Of a DNA stretch of 44,481 nucleotides, positions 1 to 6,976 are shown one piece after another (within the stretch, counting starts at the first letter, position 1; each line of letters opens with the position of its first letter). The stretch spans positions 1-44,481 of the forward strand of contig DASVHD010000019.1 in NCBI GenBank assembly GCA_036382775.1, read 5' to 3'. A program made the translations under genes and the position numbers. The DNA comes from a bacterium. Lineage in GTDB: Bacteria > Hydrothermota > Tepidihabitantia > SM23-42 > JAOAFX01. Below the pieces are notes generated by a model. The model ran no database searches. It was given only the letters and a program-made list of their open reading frames with translations, and had not been told where the DNA came from.

Positions 1-1012
1 GGGACGGTATCGCCCCCTCTTCCACCTGTAAAGCCGGGAAGCGGGGATCGAATTCGTCACCCATGATCGCCGCGGTCTTAAGGAAAGCCACTTCCGCAGA
101 TGACAGTCTTTCAAGTCGTTCCCGGATCATGTCGCCAATCCGGTCCGGCACCTTTATGCGCGGATACGATTCTATGACACGCCATTTTTCGTGCTCGCTA
201 TCATAAAAAATAACGCCTTTTTCGAATAATGCAAACAAAAATTCTTTTAGAAACAACGGCAGGCCGCCGGTTTTATCCGCGATCCATTCGAAAAAATCGT
301 AGTCAAGCGAATTCTGGAACAAGAGCTGGTTGACCTGGGATATTTCCTCTTCGTTCAACCGGTTCAGCGATCGCTTTTCTATCGGGGCTGGCCTAACTTG
401 ATCGAGCCATTGCTGCACTTCCGGTTGTTCCTGCCCGGCAAGTATCAAAAGCAACGGCATTGTCGAAATGTTCGGCAGCACATATTCAATTAAGGCACAC
501 CCATCCTCTCCTGAACGATCGAAATTGTCTATGATCAAAACAACCGGTGCAAGAGATGACAGATTATTGAGGAACTGGTAAAACATTTCTTTGATATCAG
601 GCCGTTCGGCAGTAAGGTCCGCCGATTCCATATCAAACGGATAATAGATATCCAGCTCTGGGATCGACCGTTTGAATTCACGGTACATCGCCGGATCAAT
701 GATCCTGGTTATGATCCTCGAAGAATGGATGGCTCCGCGCAGGTAAACCCTTATCACTTCTGCTGCAATATCTCGTTGTTTTGATATGCCCGACTCGATA
801 TTTATCCGCAACGCGGTCATACCCTTTTTCAAATGCGCAAGGAATTCGCTGATCAGCCGCGATTTGCCGATCCCGGGTTCACCGGTGATCAACAGGCAGC
901 ACCCTTTATTGGAAAATGCCGAATCGGTTTTTTCGCCAAGTAAATCGATTGCCTTTTTTCTTCCGATAAAAGGCAAATCAATAGGGCTAGTGTTCTTCAT
1001 GTCATTTATCAT
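1..1012 (-). CDS. AAA ATPase (AAA_16-like signalling/regulatory ATPase), C-terminus beyond window
   Basis: Read leftward from the ATG at 1012, this frame stays open to the window edge, giving about 337 residues with the C-terminus missing. The start reads MINDMKNTSPIDLPFIGRKK; the second ATG at 1000 is an alternative, and neither has a good ribosome site. A P-loop GEPGIGKS lies near residue 45, a Walker B-like VVLIIDNFDRSG near residue 170, and a winged-helix-like stretch (FLKTAAIMGDEFDPRF) near the cut end. This order fits the AAA_16/ORC-like ATPase module found in MalT-type regulators and in large cyclase or kinase fusions. The effector domain would lie outside the window, so its output is unknown. 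It is divergent from cstA, with a 357-bp repeat-rich gap between them. Confidence 0.8.
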   Translation of the reverse strand, partial: MINDMKNTSPIDLPFIGRKKAIDLLGEKTDSAFSNKGCCLLITGEPGIGKSRLISEFLAHLKKGMTALRINIESGISKQRDIAAEVIRVYLRGAIHSSRIITRIIDPAMYREFKRSIPELDIYYPFDMESADLTAERPDIKEMFYQFLNNLSSLAPVVLIIDNFDRSGEDGCALIEYVLPNISTMPLLLILAGQEQPEVQQWLDQVRPAPIEKRSLNRLNEEEISQVNQLLFQNSLDYDFFEWIADKTGGLPLFLKEFLFALFEKGVIFYDSEHEKWRVIESYPRIKVPDRIGDMIRERLERLSSAEVAFLKTAAIMGDEFDPRFPALQVEEGAIPS

Positions 1013-1087
1013 GAGGATATGACATCTTGCGAAATAACATGGTAAATTATCCTCTGTTTCAGTAAAAAATCAAGTACAATACGCGCA

Positions 1088-1145
1088 TGTAGCCGCAGGC
1101 TTTAGCCTGCGATTACAAACGCGCACCTTAAAAGGTGCGGCTACA
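1088..1145. repeat. REPIN-like inverted pair of GTAG-headed palindromes
   Basis: Two short hairpins face each other. The left one begins TGTAGCCGCA followed by a self-complementary stem GGCTTTAGCC. The right one has stem ACCTTAAAAGGT and ends TGCGGCTACA, so the outer ends are perfect inverted repeats. A 5' GTAG followed by a palindrome is the known signature of REP elements mobilised by RAYT transposases. No RAYT gene is in this window. Confidence 0.8.
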
Positions 1146-1204
1146 GTTTGATGGCTTTTCGTCAAGACGCAATTAAAAACATATCGCAACTTCTTCGGCG
1201 GAGT

Positions 1205-1280
1205 TGTAGCCGCAGGCTTTAGCCTGCGTAAAATTTAATATGATTGCTAAACATCGCGCAACCTGAAGGTTGCGACTACA
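1205..1280. repeat. REPIN-like inverted pair, second copy
   Basis: This copy has the same layout as the element 60 bp to its left. The left half starts TGTAGCCGCA with the GGCTTTAGCC stem. The right half has stem CAACCTGAAGGTTG and ends GCGACTACA. The inner spacer is longer and AT-rich. Together the two elements fill most of the 1013-1369 gap; the rest holds the cstA promoter and no gene that I can support. Confidence 0.75.
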
Positions 1281-1320
1281 TGTACCCGATCAAATTTTGA
1301 ACAATAAAAAAGTCGAGCGG

Positions 1321-1348
1321 TTGACACACCGGTAAAACTGACTAAAAT
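1321..1348 (+). promoter_or_regulatory. promoter for cstA-rtcB
   Basis: TTGACA at 1321-1326 and TAAAAT at 1343-1348 are separated by 16 bp. The predicted transcript start near 1355 leaves a leader of about 15 nt that contains the Shine-Dalgarno AAAGGAG (1354-1360), 9 nt before the ATG at 1370. Confidence 0.65.
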
Positions 1349-1369
1349 ATTTTAAAGGAGTCAACGCAT

Positions 1370-3067
1370 ATGATAGGAATTCTCGTCTTGATCGTATTCG
1401 CGATATTTATTATAGGATACAAATTTTACGGTGCATTCTTATCAAAACAAGCGCGTTTAACTAATGATAATCCAACCCCGGCGTGCCAGATGAACGACGG
1501 TATCGATTATGTTCCAGCAAAACCGCAGCTTTTATTGGGCCAGCATTTTTCGGCAATCGCCGCGGCTGGTCCGATCGTCGGCCCGATCCTCGCTTGCATA
1601 TGGTTCGGATGGCTGCCCACCTTGCTCTGGATCGTGGTCGGCGCGATCTTCATCGGCGGCGTGCACGATTTCTCGAGCCTTGTCGCCTCGATCCGGCACA
1701 AGGCATCGTCCATCGGCGAGATCGTCAAATTGCATATGTCGCCGACATCCCATATCCTGTTTTTGATATTTGTCTGGTTCGCCCTGGTGTACGTGATCAT
1801 CGCTTTCACTGACATCACCGCAAACACCTTCAAGACCATCAGCGACGGCCAGGCATTTGGCTCCGGTGTTGCCGCTTCTTCAATTTTATACCTGCTCGCC
1901 GCAGTGGCTATGGGTGTGCTGCTTTACCGGCTCAAGCTTAAACTGTGGATCGCGACCGTGGTCTTCCTGCCGATCGTGCTCTTCATTGTCTGGATCGGAC
2001 CCCATTTACCTGTATCTATCCTTAATGCGTTCGGCTCTTTGTCGGTTAAACAATGGGACATCGTAATCCTGATCTACTGCTTTATCGCTTCGGTCATACC
2101 AATGTGGCTCCTTTTGCAGCCCCGCGGCTACTTAGGCGGCTGGTTCTTATACCTTGTAATCGCGATCGGTTTTATTGGCGCACTAGTTGGTGGTTTCCGT
2201 ATAAATTATCCCGCGCTCAATGTCACGGGATTGAAAAGCGTGGTAACGGGTAAGCTCATCTTCCCGATCCTGTTCATCACGGTCGCGTGCGGCGCGTGTT
2301 CGGGATTCCACGGCATCGTCAGCTCGGGCACGACGTCAAAACAGCTGGCAAAGGAAAAAGACGCGGTACCGATCGGCTACGGCGCGATGCTATTGGAAGG
2401 AGTCGTGGCGGTCCTGGCGATGGCAACGGTCATGATGCTGGTACGAGGCGATCCCCTGCTTAAAAACGATCCGAACCTTATCTACGCGCATGGGATCGCT
2501 CGCTATCTGAAACTGGTCGGGCTCAATTTCAACATCGCCTTCCCGTTCGCCCTGCTGGCTTTTTCCACCTTTGTCTATGACACGCTGGACGTATGTACCC
2601 GGCTTGCCCGGTATATCATGCAGGAAATCCTCGGCCTGAGATCGACGGCCGGAGGTCTTATCGCGGCCGTGATCAGCCTGATCCTGCCGGTAGTTTTCCT
2701 TATGGCGACAAAAGAGAAAGGTTATCTAGTCGCCTGGCCGATCTTCGGGACAAGCAACCAGTTGCTCGCGAGCCTGACCTTGCTCGCCGTGTCAGTATGG
2801 CTCATTAGGACCGGGCGCAACGCTATCTACGCGATCCTGCCGATGATCTTCATGCTGGTCATGACCTTGTGGTCATTGATCACCTTTATCCAGCCTTTCA
2901 TTAAAAATATTATCGGGGGCATAGCGTTAAAACCGGACATGACGATTTCCGGTATCACCAGTATCATTCTATTGGCTCTGAGCATTATGCTCATTGTTGA
3001 AGCGATACGCGTGTTCTTCTTTACCCCTCGCGAAACTACTTCAGCTCGCGACGCAAAGGGATCATAA
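1370..3067 (+). CDS. cstA: CstA-family carbon starvation protein / pyruvate-peptide transporter
   Basis: This 565-residue, strongly hydrophobic protein has many predicted membrane segments throughout. It matches the CstA/BtsT family in its N-terminal YGAFLSKQARL-type segment, the GQHFSAIAAAGPIVGPILA stretch (residues about 57-75), and GACSGFHGIVSSGTTSKQ (about 306-323). Family members import pyruvate or peptides across the inner membrane, mostly under nutrient limitation; the substrate here cannot be told from sequence. The length fits the shorter form of the family (E. coli CstA is about 700 residues). The start is set by AAAGGAG 9 nt upstream. Its TAA stop overlaps the rtcB ATG (TAATG), so the two are probably translationally coupled. 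Confidence 0.93.
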   Translation: MIGILVLIVFAIFIIGYKFYGAFLSKQARLTNDNPTPACQMNDGIDYVPAKPQLLLGQHFSAIAAAGPIVGPILACIWFGWLPTLLWIVVGAIFIGGVHDFSSLVASIRHKASSIGEIVKLHMSPTSHILFLIFVWFALVYVIIAFTDITANTFKTISDGQAFGSGVAASSILYLLAAVAMGVLLYRLKLKLWIATVVFLPIVLFIVWIGPHLPVSILNAFGSLSVKQWDIVILIYCFIASVIPMWLLLQPRGYLGGWFLYLVIAIGFIGALVGGFRINYPALNVTGLKSVVTGKLIFPILFITVACGACSGFHGIVSSGTTSKQLAKEKDAVPIGYGAMLLEGVVAVLAMATVMMLVRGDPLLKNDPNLIYAHGIARYLKLVGLNFNIAFPFALLAFSTFVYDTLDVCTRLARYIMQEILGLRSTAGGLIAAVISLILPVVFLMATKEKGYLVAWPIFGTSNQLLASLTLLAVSVWLIRTGRNAIYAILPMIFMLVMTLWSLITFIQPFIKNIIGGIALKPDMTISGITSIILLALSIMLIVEAIRVFFFTPRETTSARDAKGS

Positions 3068-4524
3068 TGACGGCCTGGCGCGGCACGCTGACAAAAATCG
3101 ACCGATACCGTTACCTGATCCCGAGATCTTACAAGGACGGCATGAGAACGGACGGGCTTATCTACGCGTCAGAGAAGATGGTCGACAAACTTACGGGTGA
3201 CGATGCGCCGGAACAGGTGGCGAACGTAGCGACCCTGCCCGGGATCATGGGCTATTCGCTGGCTATGCCCGATATTCACTGGGGTTATGGATTCCCGATC
3301 GGCGGCGTCGCAGCGTTCGATATCAAGACCGGTATCATCTCACCGGGTGGCGTTGGCTATGATATCAACTGCGGGGTTCGGATGTTGAGTAGCAACCTTT
3401 CGTATAACGACATCCAATCCAAGATCAAGGAACTTATTAAGGTGATCTTCAACAATGTCCCTTCGGGTGTGGGCTCGACCGGCAAGATCAGGATCGACAA
3501 CAAGGAAGTTAAACAGGTGCTGATCCAAGGTGCCGGCTGGGCATTAAAAAAAGGTTACGGCTGGGATGAAGATATTGAATTTATCGAAGAGCACGGTGCG
3601 CTTGAGGGCGCAAACCCGGACAAATTATCAAAAAGGGCGCTGGAGAGGGGCCGGCCGCAGCTCGGTACTCTGGGCGCCGGCAATCATTTTCTTGAAATAC
3701 AGGTGGTGGAAGATATCTATGACGCTGAGGCAGCAAAGATCATGGGCATCACGGAGGAAGGACAGGTGACGGTCATGATCCATACCGGTTCACGCGGATT
3801 AGGCTACCAGGTATGCGACGACGCCGTCAAGATCCTGGGCAGCGTCACGCAAAAATACGGCATAAGCATCCCGGATCGGCAGCTTGCCTGCGCGCCCATT
3901 GAGTCGCCAGAAGGCAGGTCCTATTTCGAGCAAATGGCTTGCGCGGCGAATTACGCGTGGGCGAACCGCCAGTGTATCATGCACTGGGTGCGCGAAGCGT
4001 TCGAAAAGGTCCTGGGTAAAAGTGCGGAAGCGTTAGGACTGCACCTGATCTACGACGTGGCGCACAACATCGCAAAATTCGAAGAGCACGTTGTCAACGA
4101 CAAGAAGGTTAAGGTCTGCGTGCACCGCAAGGGTGCGACCCGCGCTTTTGTCGCCGGTCATCCGGATGTGCCCCACAAGTACAAAAGCGTCGGCCAGCCC
4201 GTGCTGATACCAGGCGACATGGGGACGCATTCGTACCTGCTACTGGGTACGGAAAAGGCAATGGCTGAAACTTTCGGCTCTACCTGCCACGGCGCCGGCC
4301 GCTTGATGTCGCGCACTGCCGCCATTCGGAAGACCAAGGGCAGGAGTATAGAAAAGGAACTCATGAACCAGGGGATCTTCGTGATGTGCGCAAGTGACGA
4401 AGTGCTGCATGAGGAAGTACCCGAAGCTTACAAGGACATTGATATGGTCGTGGAGGCGGTCCACGGCGCCGGCATATCAAAGAAAGTTTGCCGCGTAAGG
4501 CCGGTGGGAGTAGTGAAAGGTTGA
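3067..4524 (+). CDS. rtcB: RNA-splicing ligase RtcB (3'-phosphate/5'-OH RNA ligase)
   Basis: RtcB seals RNA ends bearing 2',3'-cyclic or 3'-phosphate to 5'-OH ends, using GTP and Mn2+, in tRNA splicing or RNA repair. All key residues are visible in the 485-residue protein: D99 and C102 in GYDINCGVRM, N206/H207 in GAGNHFLE, H239 in HTGSRGLG, H333 in YDVAHNIAK, and H408 in TCHGAGR, the histidine that is guanylylated. It should be an active ligase. It overlaps the last base of cstA and shares its promoter, an unusual partner. No archease or RtcA gene is nearby. A REP pair with terminator-like structure follows at 4535-4593. Confidence 0.96.
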   Translation: MTAWRGTLTKIDRYRYLIPRSYKDGMRTDGLIYASEKMVDKLTGDDAPEQVANVATLPGIMGYSLAMPDIHWGYGFPIGGVAAFDIKTGIISPGGVGYDINCGVRMLSSNLSYNDIQSKIKELIKVIFNNVPSGVGSTGKIRIDNKEVKQVLIQGAGWALKKGYGWDEDIEFIEEHGALEGANPDKLSKRALERGRPQLGTLGAGNHFLEIQVVEDIYDAEAAKIMGITEEGQVTVMIHTGSRGLGYQVCDDAVKILGSVTQKYGISIPDRQLACAPIESPEGRSYFEQMACAANYAWANRQCIMHWVREAFEKVLGKSAEALGLHLIYDVAHNIAKFEEHVVNDKKVKVCVHRKGATRAFVAGHPDVPHKYKSVGQPVLIPGDMGTHSYLLLGTEKAMAETFGSTCHGAGRLMSRTAAIRKTKGRSIEKELMNQGIFVMCASDEVLHEEVPEAYKDIDMVVEAVHGAGISKKVCRVRPVGVVKG

Positions 4525-4534
4525 ACAAATCGCC

Positions 4535-4593
4535 TGTAGACGCACCCTTCAGGGTGCGCGTTTTTTCTTCGCAGGCTAAAGCCTGCGGCTACA
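4535..4593. repeat. REPIN-like inverted pair between rtcB and uvrC
   Basis: The left half starts TGTAGACGCA with stem ACCCTTCAGGGT. The right half is the reverse complement of the 1088 element's left half (stem GGCTAAAGCC) and ends TGCGGCTACA. The element starts 10 nt after the rtcB stop and ends 7 nt before the uvrC ATG, so it fills almost the whole gap. Confidence 0.8.
4541..4566 (+). terminator. Rho-independent-type terminator made from half a REP pair
   Basis: Stem CGCACCCT/AGGGTGCG (8 bp) with a 2-nt loop is followed by CG and six T residues (4561-4566). It has the form of an intrinsic terminator for cstA-rtcB and is embedded in the REPIN. Confidence 0.65.
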
Positions 4594-4600
4594 ACGATTT

Positions 4601-6373
4601 ATGAAAAAGACTGTACGGACCAAGATCACGCAGGCGCCGTCGTCGCCTGGCGTTTATATTTTCAAAGACGCTGAAAACAAGCCGATATACATCGGCAAGG
4701 CGTCCAGCCTGAAAAATCGCTTGGCTTCATACGTCGCGAAAGACGATCTGAAGCTTTCGCCGCTTCAGAATAATGCTCAGGATATTGATTTTATTGTTAC
4801 GAACTCGGATGTCGAGGCACTCACGCTCGAAGAATCGCTGATAAAACTCCATAAGCCGAAATATAATATCAGACTAAAGGATGACAAGAAATTTCCCTAT
4901 CTCAAGATCACGGTCAAGGAAGCGTTCCCCCGCGTGCTGTTCACACGCGACCTGACCGAGAATGGATCAATCATCTTCGGTCCTTACACGAACGCTCGGG
5001 CTTTAAGGCAGACCCGCGACGCTCTTAGCCGGATCTTTAAGATCGCTACCTGCAAAAAAGACCTGGCTAAATCCTTAAAACGCGTTTGCCTTGAGTACAG
5101 TATCGGACGGTGCAGCGGACCGTGCGTCGGTAAGATCAACAAAGATGACTATGAAAAATTAGTTGATAAGACAATCCAGTTCTTGAAGGGCAATTCTGAT
5201 GAGCTGTCCAGGATATTGGAAAAACAGATGTGGGACCTCGCGCAGAATGAAAATTTCGAAGCAGCCACCGCTCTCCGCAACCAGCTGCTGGCGATCCGGC
5301 GCATTACCCAACGCCAGCAGACCGTTACCAGCGACATGATAAGCCGCGATGTCATCGGTATGTCACGTGCCGGTACCGGCTGCGCCGCGTGCTTGATGAG
5401 GATCCGCGAAGGCCGTCTTTTATCCAAAGAAACGTACCATCTCAGCATCCACCCTGCCGACACGGACCGGGAGATCGTAAGCGCGTTTATCCGCCTGATT
5501 TATACGCATATCACATTCTTACCAGAGATCATCCTCGTGCCCGATGACCCTGACCAAAAAGATATCCAGCTCGAATGGTTCAGGAACAAAAATCGGGAGA
5601 CCAGGATCCAGCGCGCACGCGGCAAACAGGAACTCCAACTTATAAAATGGACTACACGCAACGCCGAGATCGAACTCGCGGGTTGGGTATCTTCTCGCGG
5701 CCGCATCTCACCATCGCTGATCGACCTGCAAAGCGCGTTAAAGCTCGATACACCACCCCGTCTGATCGAAGCATTTGATATCTCGAACTTGCAAGAAAAA
5801 TATGCGGTCGGGTCATCGGTAGCCTTTAAGGACGGCAGGCCGTTCAAGCAGATGTACCGTCACTACCGGATCAAGCGCGTGCAGGGGCAGAATGATTTTG
5901 CCATGATGCAGGAGATCGTGTCGCGCCGTTTCCGGCACCGGGATGCGGTCCTTCCCGACCTTTTGCTCATCGACGGCGGCAAGGGCCAACAGAGCGCGGT
6001 CATCGAGGTGATAAGGATCCTCCAACTCGGGATCCCGGTCTTCGCGCTCGCCAAAAGAACCGATGAACTGTTTTATCCGGACGGCAGCATGTTAAATATC
6101 CCGTCAATGTCGCGCAGCGTCATTCTGCTTAAAAAACTGCGCGATGAAGCGCACCGGTTCGCCATCGGGTATCACCGGAAGGTCCGGGGAAAAGAGTTTA
6201 TAACCTCGGCGTTAGATAAAATTTCCGGAATCGGCAAGTTACGGCGCGTGAACCTGCTGAAATATTTCGGCAGTTTTGAAGCGTTAAAAAAAGCGTCTGA
6301 AGAAGAGATCGCAAAAGCGCCCGGGATCGGTCTTAAGACCGCCCGGGTGATATACGAATCACTGCACTCGTGA
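4601..6373 (+). CDS. uvrC: UvrABC excinuclease subunit C
   Basis: UvrC makes both incisions flanking a DNA lesion during nucleotide excision repair. The 590 residues show the standard order. The N-terminal GIY-YIG nuclease has SPGVYIF (15-21) and IYIGKA (29-34). A Cys-containing stretch CLEYSIGRCSGPC and a UVR domain (EKQMWDLAQNENFEAA) for UvrB binding follow near residues 165-220. The RNase H-like nuclease carries EAFDISN, LLIDGGKGQ and FAIGYHRK. The C-terminal tandem helix-hairpin-helix includes ISGIGKLRRVNLLKYFGS and APGIGLKTARVIYESL. Length is normal for the family. The ATG lies only 7 nt after a REP element and no Shine-Dalgarno is visible; the conserved N-terminus supports this start. 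Confidence 0.96.
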   Translation: MKKTVRTKITQAPSSPGVYIFKDAENKPIYIGKASSLKNRLASYVAKDDLKLSPLQNNAQDIDFIVTNSDVEALTLEESLIKLHKPKYNIRLKDDKKFPYLKITVKEAFPRVLFTRDLTENGSIIFGPYTNARALRQTRDALSRIFKIATCKKDLAKSLKRVCLEYSIGRCSGPCVGKINKDDYEKLVDKTIQFLKGNSDELSRILEKQMWDLAQNENFEAATALRNQLLAIRRITQRQQTVTSDMISRDVIGMSRAGTGCAACLMRIREGRLLSKETYHLSIHPADTDREIVSAFIRLIYTHITFLPEIILVPDDPDQKDIQLEWFRNKNRETRIQRARGKQELQLIKWTTRNAEIELAGWVSSRGRISPSLIDLQSALKLDTPPRLIEAFDISNLQEKYAVGSSVAFKDGRPFKQMYRHYRIKRVQGQNDFAMMQEIVSRRFRHRDAVLPDLLLIDGGKGQQSAVIEVIRILQLGIPVFALAKRTDELFYPDGSMLNIPSMSRSVILLKKLRDEAHRFAIGYHRKVRGKEFITSALDKISGIGKLRRVNLLKYFGSFEALKKASEEEIAKAPGIGLKTARVIYESLHS

Positions 6374-6434
6374 TCCGACACTTAAACAGATTAACAATTG
6401 ATACACGATACATGATCCATGATAAATTGTGTAA

Positions 6435-6470
6435 ACTAGAAAGACTAAATAGACTAGAAAGACCAGATAG
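6435..6470. repeat. two 18-bp imperfect tandem repeats
   Basis: ACTAGAAAGACTAAATAG (6435-6452) is followed directly by ACTAGAAAGACCAGATAG (6453-6470), with two differences. They lie between the converging uvrC and lipoprotein genes, in a purine-rich gap that also contains near-repeats of GATACA/GATAAA type. Confidence 0.7.
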
Positions 6471-6478
6471 ACAAAAAT

Positions 6479-6778
6479 CTATTTCTTCTTTATACTGATT
6501 ACTTCTACTATCTTTCCCCACATATGAAAGCTTACCTGGTTTTCCGCTGGTCTAACGACGAATTGCACCTTAAGCCCGTCGATTTTGAAATCATCGCTAA
6601 GATTCAAGGGGTCATAGTTGTTCCCGTCATCGCCCACGATCCCGTAAAAACCGCCTTCCAGTCCCAGTAATTTCACCGTGCCCGTACCCTGGACCGCGCC
6701 CGGAGGCAGTTTATGGCAGGCGCAGGATATGGTTAAACAGAATAATAATGCAATGCTAAAGCCAAGAACTATTTTCAT
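6479..6778 (-). CDS. small lipoprotein with a GLEGGFYGI-type domain, function unknown
   Basis: I place the start at the ATG at 6778, not the one at 6793, because GAAAGGAGAT ends 4 nt before it. The 99-residue product begins MKIVLGFSIALLFCLTISC, a signal peptide with a poor but plausible lipobox (TISC), then CHKLPPGAVQGTG. The rest is a compact domain with LLGLEGGFYGIVGDDG and MWGKIVEVISIKK that looks like a small beta-barrel (OB-like) fold; this is a judgement from pattern, not a match I can verify. It would be anchored in a membrane facing the periplasm. It lies downstream of the alpha-2-macroglobulin gene on the same strand, across a repeat-filled gap of about 200 bp, so co-transcription is doubtful. 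Confidence 0.7.
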   Translation of the reverse strand: MKIVLGFSIALLFCLTISCACHKLPPGAVQGTGTVKLLGLEGGFYGIVGDDGNNYDPLNLSDDFKIDGLKVQFVVRPAENQVSFHMWGKIVEVISIKKK

Positions 6779-6811
6779 AAGATCTCCTTTCATTTATTCT
6801 GTGCAACCAAA

Positions 6812-6902
6812 TGTAGTGGTCGAGCTTGCTCGACTTAATGCCAGATGTGCAGAGTAAATTCTGCCACTACAGTTTCAGCGCACCCTAAAGGGTGCGGCTA
6901 CA
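6812..6902. repeat. REP pair with a different stem plus a solo inverted REP
   Basis: 6812-6871 is an inverted pair with ends TGTAGTGG/CCACTACA and inner stems TCGAGCTTGCTCGA and GCAGAGTAAATTCTGC. 6878-6902 is a single REP in reverse orientation, stem ACCCTAAAGGGT, ending TGCGGCTACA. The same GTAG head is used with unrelated palindromes. Confidence 0.7.
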
Positions 6903-6915
6903 TACCTTTGGTAAT

Positions 6916-6964
6916 CCCTCACCCTTTCCCTCTCCCTTTAAAAGGGAGAGGATTAAGGTGAGGG
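6916..6964. repeat. C/G-rich interspersed palindrome
   Basis: The outer arms CCCTCACC (6916-6923) and GGTGAGGG (6957-6964) enclose CTCTCCCTTT/AAAAGGGAGAG. It forms a long imperfect hairpin just after the stop of the alpha-2-macroglobulin gene. Related C/G-rich palindromes recur at 36576, 40576 and 44451. Confidence 0.65.
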
Positions 6965-6976
6965 TTGAGCTTACTA

